Shown in pieces: positions 38,971-50,256 of a DNA stretch of 64,000 nucleotides. Made by a program: the position numbers and the translations under genes. The DNA comes from Pantoea rwandensis. Lineage in GTDB: Bacteria; Pseudomonadota; Gammaproteobacteria; Enterobacterales; Enterobacteriaceae. Below the pieces are notes generated by a model that saw only the letters and a list, made by a program, of their open reading frames with translations, did no database searches and was not told where the DNA came from. Positions within the stretch are counted from its first letter, which is position 1. Each line of letters starts with the position of its first letter. The stretch lies in NCBI RefSeq assembly GCF_000759475.1, contig NZ_CP009454.1, positions 3,658,001 to 3,722,000 on the forward strand, in the 5' to 3' direction.

Positions 38971-39378
38971 TTAATCGCTTTCCACCATCAACGCTGACAG
39001 ACGATCACGCAACTCCCCTTCCATCGGAACCGCTTTTTGCGTGCGCAAATCGATGCAGACGAAGGTTAACGCTGCGTCCGCAACCACCGTGTTATCGCTT
39101 GCCAGCAGCACGCGCTGCGAAATAATGCCGCTTTTGCCATTCAACTGAGACACTTCGCTCTCAATATGTAACACGTCGCCCAGCACCGCCGGACGACGAT
39201 AGTTAATGTTGATATTGACCACCACAAACGCCAGCTTCTGATCCATCAGCCAGTGAAAAGCATCGACATCCTCCAGCCACTGCCAGCGCGCCTCTTCCAG
39301 AAACTCGAGATAACGTGCGTTGTTCACATGCTGATAAACGTCCAGATGATAGCCGCGTACTTTGATGGTGGTTTGCAT
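38971..39378 (-). CDS. fadM: FadM (YbaW), long-chain acyl-CoA thioesterase III
   Basis: Hotdog-fold thioesterase of 135 residues (E. coli 132). The family block is GYHLDVYQHVNNARYLEFLEEARW (residues 9-32), with the active-site Asp13; VVVNININYRRPAVLGD follows. E. coli FadM helps hydrolyse dead-end acyl-CoAs in beta-oxidation of unsaturated fatty acids and is FadR-controlled. It lies downstream of ybaV. Confidence 0.95.
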   Translation of the reverse strand: MQTTIKVRGYHLDVYQHVNNARYLEFLEEARWQWLEDVDAFHWLMDQKLAFVVVNININYRRPAVLGDVLHIESEVSQLNGKSGIISQRVLLASDNTVVADAALTFVCIDLRTQKAVPMEGELRDRLSALMVESD

Positions 39379-39479
39379 TATTGCTCCTGTTCAGACTGTG
39401 AATGACAACTGGTATGACCTGTTGAGCATAGCACAGCCTGATTGGGTGCTTTATCAATCCTTCAAAGTCGCGACCCGCC

Positions 39480-39842
<363 letters not shown>

Positions 39843-39886
39843 TCACAGCGTGTTTTCAGGCTCAAAAGGGCAATTACAGAAATGGA

Positions 39887-39908
39887 AAAGGCCGCAGAAG
39901 CGGCCTTT
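39887..39908 (-). terminator. Terminator of ppiD
   Basis: AAAGGCCGC and GCGGCCTTT pair around AGAA, 35 bases past the ppiD stop. Minus-strand flank is TTTTCC, a short T-run. Confidence 0.7.
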
Positions 39909-39943
39909 GAGTTGTTGCAGCGGATTCACATTTTTTGTGAGGC

Positions 39944-41812
39944 TTACTGGTTTTGTGCAGCCGCGCCGTATTTGATTTTCGCGTCTTTACGCAGGTTTTC
40001 CAGCAGCGCTTCAAACGCAATCTGTGCGTTATTCTGCGTCACGCCTTTCACCATCTCATCAATCTGCGCCTGCGGCATATTACCCGGGCTGACTTTATCC
40101 AGCGCGACCAATACCACGTTACCCTGCATATCTTCGCTCACACCCCAGGACAGTTTGTTGTCCGCGGGTTGTGGCAAGTTAAAGGCAGACTGCGCAACCG
40201 GATCCTGTGCATTACGATCAAAGGATTTGCTGGCACTCAGGGTCAAGCCTGCCGCTTTCAGCGCATCTTCTTTACCGGCTTTCAGATCAACCAGCAGCTT
40301 ATCGGCCTGAGCTTTAGCCTGCTGTGTGGCTTTGTCATGCTTCAGCGTGTCGGCAATCTGCGCTTTCACCTGATCCAGCGGTTTTACGGCTTCAGGCTTG
40401 TGCTCGCTGATGCGCAGCACGAATGCACGATCACCATCGACGCTGATGATGTCAGAGTTATTACCCGGCGCACCGTTTTGGCCCACCAGTCCACCGTTGA
40501 AGATCGCCTGCTTGACCTGATCGAAATCGAGTTCAGCCGGAACATTATCACGCGTGATCCAGCCGGTTTCCGTGACTTTCAGACCGGAAGCCTGTGCTGC
40601 ACCCGCCAACGACTCGTTGTCATTGCTGGCCGCTTCACTGACTTTCTGCTGCAGCTTGTAGAAGGCGTCGACTGCTTTTTCCTGCTTCACCTTGTCAGCA
40701 ACAGCGTCATGGATCTCAGCCAGCGGCTTAATCTGCTCGGCCTGGATATCATCCAGACGTACCACCAGGAAACCGACTGAAGATTTGATCACGCCTGACA
40801 GCTGGCCTTTCTGCGTCAGGTTGGCATTTTTCAGCTCATCCGGCGTGGTGCCCGGCTCCAGCCACCCCATATCGCCACCTTTGCGTGCTGAGATCGGGTC
40901 AATGGATTTGCTTTTTGCCAGCGTGGCGAAGTCTTCACCCTTCTTCAGCGCTTCCAGAACGGCATTGGCATCCGCTTCAGTTTTGGTCTGAATCACGCTG
41001 TAGCGATTGCGCTGCGGCTGTGAATAGTCAGCTTTGTGTTGATCGAACCAACTCTGAATGTCCGCTTCGCTCACGGTTTCCTGCATGCTGGCTGCATCCA
41101 TTTTGATGTAGCTGACGCGGAACTGCTCAGGTGCCATGAAGCTGTTCTGATGCTGCTGGTAATACTGATTGATCTCATCATCACTGGCCGTTTGTTTCGC
41201 TGCCAGCGCGTTAACATCAATCACCGCCTGACGAATTTCACGCTGCTGCGAGACCAGGTCCACCAGCTTGCTGGTTTCACCTTTCAGCATGAAATCGGTA
41301 TTAGCGACCGCGTTGATCAACTGCTGTGTGGCTAACTGCTTACGCAGCGCCGCCGCGTACTGATCCGGCGTAAAGCCCATCTGGTTGATTAAGCCGTTGT
41401 ACTTCGCGTTATCAAACTTGCCGTTAGTCTGGAAAGCTTTTTGATTGAAGATCGCCTGCTTGATCTGATCATCGCTAATGCCAATCTTCAGATCTTTGAT
41501 GTATTGATCGAGCAACGCCTGATCAATCAGCTGAGACAGCGCCTGCTGACGCATCTGCTGCATGTAACCTTCGTTGCTGGCCAGCTGCGAGAATTGATCG
41601 CCCAGCATCTGCTGCTGACGATTACGCTCGTTGTTAAAGCCCTGCTCAAGCTCTGCACGGCTAATTTCATGGCCATTAACTTTGGCGGCATAATCGCTGC
41701 CACCGCCGATCAGGTAGTTGCCCACCCCGGTCAGTACGAAAGACAGGATGATCAATCCCAGAATGATCTTGAGCACGACATGATTCGACGCCGCGCGTAA
41801 ATTGTCCATCAT
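39944..41812 (-). CDS. ppiD: PpiD, periplasmic chaperone anchored in the inner membrane
   Basis: A 622-residue protein (E. coli 623) associated with SecYEG that helps newly exported proteins fold. One N-terminal membrane helix (about 13-34, IILGLIILSFVLTGVGNYLI) and SurA-like chaperone regions flank a parvulin domain at about 265-355 (RYSVIQTKTEADANAVL, DMGWLEPGTTPDELKNA). The start at 41812 (MMDNLRAAS) matches E. coli. hupB lies upstream with its own terminator between. Confidence 0.96.
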   Translation of the reverse strand: MMDNLRAASNHVVLKIILGLIILSFVLTGVGNYLIGGGSDYAAKVNGHEISRAELEQGFNNERNRQQQMLGDQFSQLASNEGYMQQMRQQALSQLIDQALLDQYIKDLKIGISDDQIKQAIFNQKAFQTNGKFDNAKYNGLINQMGFTPDQYAAALRKQLATQQLINAVANTDFMLKGETSKLVDLVSQQREIRQAVIDVNALAAKQTASDDEINQYYQQHQNSFMAPEQFRVSYIKMDAASMQETVSEADIQSWFDQHKADYSQPQRNRYSVIQTKTEADANAVLEALKKGEDFATLAKSKSIDPISARKGGDMGWLEPGTTPDELKNANLTQKGQLSGVIKSSVGFLVVRLDDIQAEQIKPLAEIHDAVADKVKQEKAVDAFYKLQQKVSEAASNDNESLAGAAQASGLKVTETGWITRDNVPAELDFDQVKQAIFNGGLVGQNGAPGNNSDIISVDGDRAFVLRISEHKPEAVKPLDQVKAQIADTLKHDKATQQAKAQADKLLVDLKAGKEDALKAAGLTLSASKSFDRNAQDPVAQSAFNLPQPADNKLSWGVSEDMQGNVVLVALDKVSPGNMPQAQIDEMVKGVTQNNAQIAFEALLENLRKDAKIKYGAAAQNQ

Positions 41813-41945
41813 GGTATGACAACACTCCGCTGTAGTGTGAATGTAAAGCTCTGACACGATGTCATCATCGTGCAACTGCTGTTCAGGCTGGCAGTTGGCA
41901 ACCATGCGGAGACAATAGCCTGTGGCCATCGCCGCGCATCAAGAA

Positions 41946-41974
41946 TAAAAAAGGCACATCAAAAATGATGTGCC
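41946..41974 (-). terminator. Intrinsic terminator of hupB
   Basis: GGCACATCA and TGATGTGCC pair around AAAA; on the minus strand TTTTTTATT follows. It is about 75 bases past the hupB stop. Confidence 0.88.
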
Positions 41975-42049
41975 CGTATGTTACATGAGAACGGCTTTTT
42001 CGTCCTCAATCCATAGAAGAAAATGCTTCAATGGATGTGTCAGCGGTCA

Positions 42050-42322
42050 TTAATTGACTGAGTCTTTCAGTGCTTTACCTGCACGGAAGCCCGGAACTTT
42101 ACCAGCCGGGATGGTGATCTCTTTACCGGTTTGCGGGTTACGGCCTGTACGAGCAGCACGCTCACGTACAGAGAAAGTACCGAAACCAACCAGTGCCACT
42201 TCATCACCGCCTTTCAGCGCGTCAGAAACGGAGCCCATGAATGCATCTAACACACGTCCCGCTGCTGCTTTAGAAATGTCAGCGTCTGCAGCAATTTTGT
42301 CGATCAACTGTGACTTATTCAC
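42050..42322 (-). CDS. hupB: HupB, DNA-binding protein HU-beta
   Basis: A 90-residue histone-like protein that bends DNA and compacts the nucleoid. The family block [21 protein letters not shown] lies at residues 46-66. A GTG start at 42322 (MNKSQLIDK) is chosen because GAGGGG ends nine bases upstream and E. coli hupB also uses GTG; the ATG three codons earlier directly touches the GGGG and has no spacing. It lies between lon and ppiD as in E. coli. Confidence 0.95.
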   Translation of the reverse strand: MNKSQLIDKIAADADISKAAAGRVLDAFMGSVSDALKGGDEVALVGFGTFSVRERAARTGRNPQTGKEITIPAGKVPGFRAGKALKDSVN

Positions 42323-42467
42323 TCTATTCATCCCCTCTTTTATTATTCACATCGCACCCGCGCTTCCCGCCCGGTGCGAACGCGCAGCCAGTTATATCAA
42401 GCCTGTGGAGCTGAAACAACGGTATTCATCTTAATCGTTGATTCAACAGCCCCCTAAATTAGCGGCA

Positions 42468-42506
42468 CAAAAAAAAGCTGGCAAGCACCATTTGGCCTGC
42501 CAGCTT
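42468..42506 (-). terminator. Intrinsic terminator of lon
   Basis: AAGCTGGCA and TGCCAGCTT (42475-42483, 42498-42506) form the stem; eight Ts follow on the minus strand. It lies 30 bases after the lon stop codon. Confidence 0.9.
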
Positions 42507-42535
42507 CGCTTTTTAACGGTTTTTGCCGTTAATCA

Positions 42536-44890
42536 CTATTTTGCCGTCGCAACCTGCATGCCGTAAGGCGCATTTTCCAGTGCCAGGTTCAGCACTTCTT
42601 CAATACGCTTCACAGGATGGATGGTCAGATCGGCAATCACGTTCTGTGGAATCTCTTCCAGATCGCGCTTGTTTTCATCCGGGATCAGCACGGTTTTGAT
42701 GCCACCACGATGCGCTGCCAGCAGCTTCTCTTTCAGACCACCAATCGGCAGCACCTGACCGCGCAGAGTGATCTCACCTGTCATCGCCACATCAGAGCGC
42801 ACCGGGTTACCGGTCAGACAAGAAACCAGCGCCGTACACATGGCTATACCGGCACTTGGGCCATCTTTCGGCGTTGCCCCTTCCGGAACGTGCACGTGGA
42901 TATCACGTTTCTCGTGGAAATCCCCGTTGATGCCGAGTTTCTCCGCACGCGCGCGAACCACTGTCAGCGCCGCCTGGATAGACTCCTGCATCACTTCACC
43001 CAGTGAGCCGGTGTAAGTCAGCTTGCCTTTACCCGGTACGCAGGCGGTTTCAATGGTCAGCAGATCGCCTCCCACTTCCGTCCATGCCAGACCGGTGACC
43101 TGGCCTACGCGGTTTTCAGTGTCCGCACGACCATAATCAAAGCGCTGCACGCCCAGGAAATCGTGAAGGTTTTCACCATTAATCTTGATGCTCTTCTTGC
43201 TTTTGTCCATCAGCAGCGTTTTCACTGCTTTACGGCACAGCTTGGAGAGTTCACGTTCCAGACTACGCACGCCCGCTTCACGGGTGTAATAACGGATAAT
43301 GCCGATGATGGCGCTATCGTCAACACTGATCTCTTTTTCTTTCAGTGCATTACGCTCAATCTGCTTCGGCAGTAAGTGCTGTTTGGCGATATTCAGTTTT
43401 TCATCTTCGGTATAACCCGAGAGACGAATCACTTCCATACGATCCAGCAGCGGTGCCGGGATGTTCATGGAGTTAGAGGTCGCCACGAACATCACGTCAG
43501 AGAGATCGTAATCCACTTCCAGATAGTGATCGTTGAACGCAATGTTCTGCTCTGGATCCAGCACCTCCAGCAATGCCGAAGCGGGATCGCCGCGCATATC
43601 GGACGACATCTTATCGATCTCATCCAACAGGAACAGCGGGTTCTTCACGCCGACTTTAGCCATTTTCTGGATCAGTTTGCCCGGCATAGAACCGATGTAA
43701 GTGCGACGATGTCCGCGGATTTCCGCTTCATCGCGCACGCCGCCCAGTGCCATACGAACATATTTACGGCCGGTGGCTTTGGCAATTGACTGGCCCAGCG
43801 AGGTTTTACCCACGCCTGGCGGTCCGACGAGGCACAGAATTGGGCCTTTAATTTTGCTGACGCGACTTTGCACCGCAAGGTACTCAAGAATGCGGTCTTT
43901 CACGCGTTCCAGACCGTAATGATCGGTATCCAGCGTTTCCTGCGCCTTCAGCAGGTCTTTTTTTACCTTGCTGCGCGCAACCCATGGCACCTGAACCATC
44001 CAGTCGATGTAACCACGCACCACGGTGGCTTCTGCAGACATCGGCGACATCATTTTCAGCTTCTGCAGTTCTGCTTCGGCTTTTTCGCGCGCTTCAGTCG
44101 GCATTTTTGCCGCTTCAATTTTACGTTTCAGCGCTTCGTATTCGTCCGGCGCATCATCCATCTCGCCCAGCTCTTTCTGAATGGCTTTCATTTGCTCATT
44201 CAGATAGTACTCACGCTGGCTTTTCTCCATCTGCTTTTTCACGCGGTTGCGAATGCGCTTCTCAACCTGCAGCAGATCGATTTCGGATTCCATCATCGCC
44301 ATCAGATATTCGAGACGTTCGTTGATGTCGGACATTTCCAGCACTGACTGCTTATCAGCCAGCTTCAGCGGCATATGCGCTGCTACGGTGTCGGCGAGAC
44401 GCGCCGCATCGTCGATGCTGTTCAGTGAGGTCAAAACCTCAGGAGGAATTTTTTTATTCAGTTTGATGTAGCCTTCAAACTGATTAATCGCCGTACGCAC
44501 CAGCACTTCCTGCTCACGCTCTTCAATTTCTGGCGAGATCAGGTATTCGGCCTGGGCAACAAAATGGTCGCCATTGTCAGCCAGTGTGGTGATGTGCGCA
44601 CGCTGCAAGCCTTCAACCAGCACTTTCACCGTGCCATCGGGCAGCTTGAGCATCTGCAATACGGAAGCGACGGTCCCTACAGAGAAGAGATCGTTAATAC
44701 CAGGTTCATCCGTTGAAGCCTCTTTCTGGGCAACCAGCATGATCTTCTTGTCATGATCCATTGCCGCTTCGAGGCAACGAATCGATTTTTCCCGACCAAC
44801 AAACAACGGAATTACCATGTGCGGATAAACCACCACGTCGCGCAAAGGCAACACGGGGATTTCAATGCGTTCAGAACGCTCAGGATTCAT
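42536..44890 (-). CDS. lon: Lon, ATP-dependent protease La
   Basis: Cytosolic AAA+ serine protease, 784 residues as in E. coli, degrading misfolded and regulatory proteins. N-terminal substrate domain ([16 protein letters not shown]), Walker [10 protein letters not shown] near 356, Walker [13 protein letters not shown], and the Ser-Lys dyad in [11 protein letters not shown] (Ser679) and [14 protein letters not shown] (Lys722). The start at 44890 ([10 protein letters not shown]) is as in E. coli; the frame is open 22 codons further without reason. A sigma-32-like promoter lies at 44973-45000. Confidence 0.98.
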   Translation of the reverse strand: MNPERSERIEIPVLPLRDVVVYPHMVIPLFVGREKSIRCLEAAMDHDKKIMLVAQKEASTDEPGINDLFSVGTVASVLQMLKLPDGTVKVLVEGLQRAHITTLADNGDHFVAQAEYLISPEIEEREQEVLVRTAINQFEGYIKLNKKIPPEVLTSLNSIDDAARLADTVAAHMPLKLADKQSVLEMSDINERLEYLMAMMESEIDLLQVEKRIRNRVKKQMEKSQREYYLNEQMKAIQKELGEMDDAPDEYEALKRKIEAAKMPTEAREKAEAELQKLKMMSPMSAEATVVRGYIDWMVQVPWVARSKVKKDLLKAQETLDTDHYGLERVKDRILEYLAVQSRVSKIKGPILCLVGPPGVGKTSLGQSIAKATGRKYVRMALGGVRDEAEIRGHRRTYIGSMPGKLIQKMAKVGVKNPLFLLDEIDKMSSDMRGDPASALLEVLDPEQNIAFNDHYLEVDYDLSDVMFVATSNSMNIPAPLLDRMEVIRLSGYTEDEKLNIAKQHLLPKQIERNALKEKEISVDDSAIIGIIRYYTREAGVRSLERELSKLCRKAVKTLLMDKSKKSIKINGENLHDFLGVQRFDYGRADTENRVGQVTGLAWTEVGGDLLTIETACVPGKGKLTYTGSLGEVMQESIQAALTVVRARAEKLGINGDFHEKRDIHVHVPEGATPKDGPSAGIAMCTALVSCLTGNPVRSDVAMTGEITLRGQVLPIGGLKEKLLAAHRGGIKTVLIPDENKRDLEEIPQNVIADLTIHPVKRIEEVLNLALENAPYGMQVATAK

Positions 44891-44972
44891 AGAGCTCTCT
44901 CTTAGTTTAATGTCCGCCAGGTGATGGGTACCGCGTAAAAGAAGTTTGCAGTTCAACCCACAGGATATTGAG

Positions 44973-45000
44973 TATATGGGGATGCTTGGTCGACATTCAA
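44973..45000 (-). promoter_or_regulatory. Sigma-32 promoter of lon
   Basis: On the minus strand TTGAATG is followed after 12 bases by CCCCATATA. The pattern and the untranslated stretch near the start (CCTGGCGG, then AAACTAAGAGAGAGCTCT) match what I remember of the E. coli lon promoter region. Confidence 0.82.
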
Positions 45001-45021
45001 TGTCAGGGGAGAGAGAAAAAC

Positions 45022-45048
45022 AAAAGGGGAAACATTTTCCCCTTTTTT
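45022..45048. terminator. Terminator between clpX and lon
   Basis: AAAGGGGAAA and TTTCCCCTTT pair around CAT. Minus-strand flank TTTTGTTTTT suits clpX, which ends 29 bases upstream; the plus strand also has a T-run. Confidence 0.8.
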
Positions 45049-45076
45049 AAGATAACAACATGGTTAGATTGTTTAT

Positions 45077-46348
45077 TTATTCGCCAGAAGCCTGAGCTTC
45101 GTGCTTACCATAAATCAACATCGGCTCGGATTGACCGTCAATCACTGACTCATCAATCACCACTTTTTCCACGTCATCCATCGATGGCAGATCGTACATG
45201 GTTTCCAGCAGCGCACCTTCTACGATAGAACGCAGACCACGCGCACCGGTTTTGCGGGACATCGCTTTCTTAGCGATCGCCGTCAGCGCTTCATCACGGA
45301 ACTCGAGCTCCACACCTTCAAGGTTAAACAGAGCCTGGTACTGTTTGGTCAACGCATTCTTCGGTTCGCGCAGGATCTGAATCAGGGCTTCTTCACTCAA
45401 TTCACTCAGCGTCGCCACCACCGGCAGACGACCAATGAATTCTGGAATCAGACCAAATTTAATCAGATCTTCTGGCTCAACCTGCGACAGCAACTCGCCT
45501 TCGCTGGCTTTCTGCGATTTACCTTTCACCGTCGCGCCGAAGCCGATACCGGATCCGGTTTCCACGCGCTGGGAAATCACTTTGTCGAGGCCAGCAAAAG
45601 CACCACCACAAATGAACAGGATCTTAGACGTATCAACCTGCAGGAACTCCTGCTGTGGATGCTTACGCCCACCCTGCGGCGGAACCGCGGCAACGGTACC
45701 TTCGATCAGCTTCAGCAACGCCTGCTGTACGCCTTCACCAGAAACGTCACGCGTGATTGACGGGTTGTCTGACTTACGAGAAATCTTGTCGATTTCATCG
45801 ATATAGACGATACCGCGCTGTGCTTTCTGCACATCGTAATCACACTTCTGCAGCAGTTTCTGGATGATGTTTTCCACATCCTCACCCACATAACCGGCTT
45901 CGGTCAGGGTGGTGGCATCCGCCATGGTGAACGGAACATCCAGCAAACGCGCCAGGGTTTCAGCCAGCAAGGTTTTACCGCTGCCGGTTGGACCGATCAG
46001 CAGTATGTTACTTTTGCCCAGTTCGATGCCATTACTGGTATCGCCATTGCGCAGACGTTTGTAGTGGTTATAGACCGCTACCGCCAGCACTTTTTTCGCC
46101 CTTTCCTGACCGATGACGTAATCATCTAAATGATGACGGATTTCATGCGGCGTCGGCAGTGCACTGCGCTCACGGTGCGGAGCTACTTCTTTAATCTCTT
46201 CGCGAATGATGTCGTTGCATAAATCAACACATTCGTCGCAAATATACACTGACGGCCCGGCAATCAGCTTACGGACTTCATGCTGGCTTTTGCCGCAGAA
46301 AGAGCAGTACAGCAACTTACCTGAACCGTCTTTGCGCTTATCTGTCAT
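45077..46348 (-). CDS. clpX: ClpX, ATPase subunit of the ClpXP protease
   Basis: Hexameric AAA+ unfoldase of 423 residues (E. coli 424). The N-terminal zinc-binding domain has [10 protein letters not shown] and ICDECVDLC (four Cys). Walker A is GPTGSGKT near 120, Walker [11 protein letters not shown], and the ClpP-binding loop IGF is in [13 protein letters not shown]. It lies 127 bases downstream of clpP on the same strand, as in E. coli. Confidence 0.97.
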   Translation of the reverse strand: MTDKRKDGSGKLLYCSFCGKSQHEVRKLIAGPSVYICDECVDLCNDIIREEIKEVAPHRERSALPTPHEIRHHLDDYVIGQERAKKVLAVAVYNHYKRLRNGDTSNGIELGKSNILLIGPTGSGKTLLAETLARLLDVPFTMADATTLTEAGYVGEDVENIIQKLLQKCDYDVQKAQRGIVYIDEIDKISRKSDNPSITRDVSGEGVQQALLKLIEGTVAAVPPQGGRKHPQQEFLQVDTSKILFICGGAFAGLDKVISQRVETGSGIGFGATVKGKSQKASEGELLSQVEPEDLIKFGLIPEFIGRLPVVATLSELSEEALIQILREPKNALTKQYQALFNLEGVELEFRDEALTAIAKKAMSRKTGARGLRSIVEGALLETMYDLPSMDDVEKVVIDESVIDGQSEPMLIYGKHEAQASGE

Positions 46349-46475
46349 CAGCTAACCTCTTTTCGTTCTCAGACCCAATTTGGTGTACGGCACTGGCCGC
46401 ACATCAACGGCCGATATTCATGCAACTCATCGTGCTGCCCCGTTAACTATAGCGTAAGGGGCAGCCAGATGTGTC

Positions 46476-47099
46476 TTATTGGCGATGCGTCAGAATAGAA
46501 TCGACCAAGCCATACTCTACCGCTTCGCTGGCAGAGAGGAAACGATCGCGCTCGGTGTCGCGTTCGATCTCTTCCAGTGATTTGCCAGTGTGTTCAGCCA
46601 TCAACTCATTCATACGCTGCTTCACTTTCAGAATTTCACGCGCATGGATTTCAATATCCGTCGCCTGGCCCTGGTAACCGCCCAGCGGCTGGTGAATCAT
46701 GACGCGGGAATTCGGCAGGCAGAAGCGCTTACCTTTGGTACCTGCAGTCAGCAGGAACGCACCCATTGAACAAGCCTGACCCATACAAATGGTGCTGACG
46801 TCCGGCTTGATGAATTTCATGGTGTCATAAATCGACATCCCGGCAGTAATCACGCCGCCTGGCGAGTTAATGTAGAGATAAATGTCTTTTTCAGGATTCT
46901 CAGCTTCCAGAAACAGCATCTGCGCCACGATCAGGTTGGCCATATGATCTTCAACCTGGCCGGTCAGGAAGATCACACGCTCTTTGAGCAGGCGGGAGTA
47001 AATGTCGTATGAACGCTCGCCGCGCGAGGTTTGTTCGACCACCATTGGCACCAGCGCCATGTGCGGTGCAGTAAATTCACGATCGCCACTGTATGACAT
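46476..47099 (-). CDS. clpP: ClpP, protease subunit
   Basis: Tetradecameric serine protease of 207 residues. The triad is visible: Ser in [11 protein letters not shown] (about 111 of the precursor), His in [10 protein letters not shown] (about 136), Asp near [12 protein letters not shown] (about 185). A short propeptide before [10 protein letters not shown] is expected to be removed. A heat-shock promoter lies at 47243-47272. Confidence 0.97.
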   Translation of the reverse strand: MSYSGDREFTAPHMALVPMVVEQTSRGERSYDIYSRLLKERVIFLTGQVEDHMANLIVAQMLFLEAENPEKDIYLYINSPGGVITAGMSIYDTMKFIKPDVSTICMGQACSMGAFLLTAGTKGKRFCLPNSRVMIHQPLGGYQGQATDIEIHAREILKVKQRMNELMAEHTGKSLEEIERDTERDRFLSASEAVEYGLVDSILTHRQ

Positions 47100-47242
47100 T
47101 ACCGTCTCCTGATAAATTTCATTGGCAACATTCTGTACCGATATTACGTGAGGCGCGTCGGGAAAACTATGCGCTGCCCTCTCACTCCGACATAACAGGA
47201 CGGTTAATCAGCCAGTCTCACTGTTTTCATGCATTCTCCCTG

Positions 47243-47272
47243 TATCTGGGGATGCTGCCCAGTTGTTTCAAG
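47243..47272 (-). promoter_or_regulatory. Sigma-32 promoter of clpP
   Basis: On the minus strand CTTGAAA is followed after 14 bases by CCCCAGATA. It lies about 144 bases upstream of the clpP start. The tig-clpP gap (47100-47435) otherwise holds only the tig terminator. Confidence 0.78.
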
Positions 47273-47381
47273 CATAACAACCTTTTGCCCATTCGCTAAC
47301 ACGGAAAAAGAGCTTAGCGAACAATTTGCCGATTAATTAAGCAAATAGAGGACAATTCTATGCGGTTAATGCCCTAAAACG

Positions 47382-47410
47382 AAAAAGCCCGCGACTTTTC
47401 AGTCGCGGGC
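47382..47410 (-). terminator. Intrinsic terminator of tig
   Basis: GCCCGCGACT and AGTCGCGGGC pair around TTTC; TTTTTCG follows on the minus strand. It lies 26 bases after the tig stop. Confidence 0.9.
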
Positions 47411-47435
47411 TTCGCACTTTCGGTTAACTAACGAA

Positions 47436-48740
47436 TCAGGCCGCTGAGGTCTGGTTCATCAGTTCCTGGAAGTTGGTTGGTTTATCGGTCACTTTGGCTT
47501 TCGCCAGTACCGCTTCAACAGCCTGCTCTTCCAGAGCAACGTTGCGCATATTGTTCATTAGCTCGTTGTTCTTGCTGTAGAACTCGATCACTTCCTGCGG
47601 ATCTTCGTACGCAGAAGCCATCTCTTCGATCAGCGCTTTAACGCGGTCTTCGTCAGCTTTCAGCTCGTTGATGCGAATCACTTCGCCCAGCAGCAGACCA
47701 ACAACAACGCGACGTTTAGCCTGCTCTTCGAACAGCTCACGTGGCAGCTCGAAAGCTTGCTTCTCGTTGCCACCAAAACGCTGCGCAGCCTGGCGACGCA
47801 GAACGTCGATTTCGCTGTCGATCAGTGCCACTGGCACGTCGATGTCGTTGGCTTCAACCAGACCATCAATCGCCTGAGATTTCACGCGGTTACGGATAGC
47901 GCCTTTCAGCTCACGATCCATGTTCTTACGCACTTCTGCACGCAGACCGGCAACTGAACCATCTTCAACGCCGAAGCGCTTGATGAACTCTTCAGTCAGC
48001 TCTGGCAGCTCGCGCGTTTCCACTTTCTTCAGCACGATTTCGAACTTCGCATCTTTCCCTTTCAGGGTTTCAGCGTGGTAATCGTCTGGGAATTTCACGT
48101 CGATAGTGAAGGTTTCGCCCGCTTTGTGGCCAACAACACCTTCTTCGAAGCCTGGGATCATACGACCCTGGCCCATCGCCAGTACGAAGTCAGACGCTTT
48201 GCCGCCTTCGAACTCTTCGCCGTCTACTGAACCGGAAAAGTCGATGGTTGCGCGATCTTCAGCAGTCGCTGCAGCATCGCTCTCTTTCCAGGTCGCCTGC
48301 TGCTTCTGCAGGGTTTCCAGCATGGTATCAACGTCAGCATCGGTGACTTCAACCACTGGCTTCTCGACTTCGATAGCATCCAGGCCTTTCAGCTCAACTT
48401 CTGGATACACTTCGAACTCAACCGCGTAGGTGAAATCTTCACCTTCTTTGTACTCACCTGGCACGTAGTTTGGTGCGCCAGCTGGGTTGATTTTCTCTTT
48501 GATGATGGCGTCAACGAAGTTGCGCGTCATCAGCTCGCCCAGCACGTCCTGGCGAACAGAAGCACCGTAGCGCTGAGAAATGATGTTTGCCGGCACTTTG
48601 CCTTTACGGAAACCGTCGATACGGACTTTCTTAGCCACTTCCACCAGTTCTTTCTTCACTGCGCTTTCGATGCTGTCTGCTGCAACAGTAATCGAAATGC
48701 GACGGCCCAGACCCTGAGTGGTTTCTACTGAAACTGTCAT
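47436..48740 (-). CDS. tig: Trigger factor, ribosome-associated chaperone
   Basis: A 434-residue chaperone (E. coli 432) bound at the ribosome exit tunnel. The ribosome-docking signature GFRKGKVP lies at 43-50 in the N-terminal domain. A FKBP-type prolyl isomerase domain spans about 150-245 ([19 protein letters not shown]) and helical arms follow. On the minus strand TCGACT-N17-TATAAT (48891-48919) is a plausible promoter about 150 bases upstream. Confidence 0.97.
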   Translation of the reverse strand: MTVSVETTQGLGRRISITVAADSIESAVKKELVEVAKKVRIDGFRKGKVPANIISQRYGASVRQDVLGELMTRNFVDAIIKEKINPAGAPNYVPGEYKEGEDFTYAVEFEVYPEVELKGLDAIEVEKPVVEVTDADVDTMLETLQKQQATWKESDAAATAEDRATIDFSGSVDGEEFEGGKASDFVLAMGQGRMIPGFEEGVVGHKAGETFTIDVKFPDDYHAETLKGKDAKFEIVLKKVETRELPELTEEFIKRFGVEDGSVAGLRAEVRKNMDRELKGAIRNRVKSQAIDGLVEANDIDVPVALIDSEIDVLRRQAAQRFGGNEKQAFELPRELFEEQAKRRVVVGLLLGEVIRINELKADEDRVKALIEEMASAYEDPQEVIEFYSKNNELMNNMRNVALEEQAVEAVLAKAKVTDKPTNFQELMNQTSAA

Positions 48741-48890
48741 CTTGTTACCTCAAAAAATCACGTGCTCGGTCAACTTCAGACACCACACATTAAATGCGCC
48801 GTATCCAACAATCGGGACGGCCTCTGCAGGCAGAACCTAATCCCTGTCACCAGAAGCGTCCCGAAGACATTCCGGAAAAATAGACGCCGC

Positions 48891-48919
48891 ATTATAGCGG
48901 CATCGCTGGAATGAGTCGA
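48891..48919 (-). promoter_or_regulatory. Likely sigma-70 promoter of tig
   Basis: On the minus strand -35 TCGACT and -10 TATAAT are separated by 17 bases. A perfect -10 with a moderate -35. The leader to the tig start is about 145 bases long. The bolA-tig gap (48741-49041) otherwise holds the bolA terminator. Confidence 0.6.
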
Positions 48920-48994
48920 GGCTGCAAACTCACCACTTTTTAGCGGTTTTGCTGCTTTTTTGCGCCATGGATCGCGTTTAAGGGTAATAGATGA

Positions 48995-49020
48995 AAAGAA
49001 AACGGCCCGCAGGCCGTTTT
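48995..49020 (-). terminator. Intrinsic terminator of bolA
   Basis: AAAACGGCC and GGCCGTTTT pair around CGCA; TTTTCTTTTC follows on the minus strand, about 20 bases past the bolA stop. Confidence 0.85.
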
Positions 49021-49041
49021 GAGAGAGGATGAAGTGTGAAC

Positions 49042-49356
49042 TCAGGCGAGGGTGCCCGCTCCCCGACAGTTAGGTGACGCCAGCACGGTATCTTGCAAGC
49101 CATCCCACTCTTTTTGCGTGTAAGTGTGTAGTGCCAGTGCGTGCACGCTCCCTGCTAACTCTTCGGTCAGTTCGCCATAAATGGCGCGATGACGCTGCAG
49201 GAATCGCTGGCCGGTAAACACATCGCTGACAATCACCACTTTGAAGTGACTTTCAGAACCAGCGGGCACGTTATGACGATAGCTTTCATCATGCACTTCG
49301 AGATGTGCAGGTTCGAACGCCTTACGCAGCTTTTCTTCTATTTGTTCGCGAATCAT
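49042..49356 (-). CDS. bolA: BolA, stress morphogene / transcription regulator
   Basis: A 104-residue protein (E. coli 105) that alters cell shape in stationary phase, binds DNA and partners with monothiol glutaredoxin. The block [21 protein letters not shown] includes the conserved His residues, and RHRAIYGEL and HALALHTYT follow. The start at 49356 ([10 protein letters not shown]) has GGAG eight bases upstream; a GTG three codons earlier is unlikely. Divergent from yajG. Confidence 0.96.
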   Translation of the reverse strand: MIREQIEEKLRKAFEPAHLEVHDESYRHNVPAGSESHFKVVIVSDVFTGQRFLQRHRAIYGELTEELAGSVHALALHTYTQKEWDGLQDTVLASPNCRGAGTLA

Positions 49357-49623
49357 TGTTAACACTCCTCAACGGCGAGCGCTGTGCCCATCTGTTTAAA
49401 TATTAGTAGGTTTTTTGGCCAACCCGCAGGCGCGCCGGAAATAATTCCTGATCTGCTGCGCATCTTAGCGGGCTCATTCGTCAGGTCAATGCTGTTGCAT
49501 GACCGCCTGTCCGAAAAAAGCCTTTACAATCAATTTCCACTGGCACGGGGCTTTTTTCGCCGTCGCGCAATGCTATGATGGCCGCAGTTTTGCAAACCAA
49601 CCCATATGCTAACGAGAATGAGT

Positions 49624-50202
49624 ATGTTGAAAAAACTGTTATTCCCTCTGCTGGCTGCATTTATTTTGGCCGGCTGTGCCAGCAATAACACCACCCTGAA
49701 CATTCAGCCTAAGATCCAGCTGCCACAGCAAGATCCTGGTCTGATGGGTGCCACCATCAGCGTTAACGGTGCCGATCAGCGTTCCGATCAGGCTCTGGCA
49801 AAAGTGAATCGTGACGGTCAGTTAGTCACCTTAACGCCATCGCGCGATCTGCGTTTCCTGTTACAGGAAGTGCTGGAGAAGCAGATGACAGCACGCGGTT
49901 ACGTGATCGGACCAAACGGTGCGGTTGACCTGCAGATTGTCGTCAATGGTCTTTACGCTGATGTGACACAAGGTAACGTGCGTTACAGCATTACCACCAA
50001 GGCTGACATTTCCATCATTGCGACCGCAAAAAACGGTAACAAACAGGTTAAAAATTATCGTCAGACTTACAGCGTAGAAGGCGCTTTCACCGCCACTAAC
50101 GCGAAGATCACCAACGCGGTCAACTCTACCCTGAGCGACGTGATTGCTGATATGGCGCAGGACACCAGCGTTCACGAATTTATTAAACAAAACGCCCGCT
50201 AA
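49624..50202 (+). CDS. yajG: YajG, outer-membrane lipoprotein
   Basis: A 192-residue lipoprotein of the YajG family, same length as in E. coli; the signal ends in LAGC with Cys18. The mature domain contains LTPSRDLRFLLQEVLEKQMTA (region 70-90) and ends DTSVHEFIKQNAR. Function unknown; its linkage to ampG, conserved here (54-base gap), suggests a cell-envelope role. A hairpin GCCCGG/GCCGGGC lies between the two genes without a T-run. Confidence 0.94.
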   Translation: MLKKLLFPLLAAFILAGCASNNTTLNIQPKIQLPQQDPGLMGATISVNGADQRSDQALAKVNRDGQLVTLTPSRDLRFLLQEVLEKQMTARGYVIGPNGAVDLQIVVNGLYADVTQGNVRYSITTKADISIIATAKNGNKQVKNYRQTYSVEGAFTATNAKITNAVNSTLSDVIADMAQDTSVHEFIKQNAR

Positions 50203-50256
50203 TTCCTCAGCTATTCTGCCCGGTCACCTTTGGCCGGGCATCATTTCAGGTTGGTT

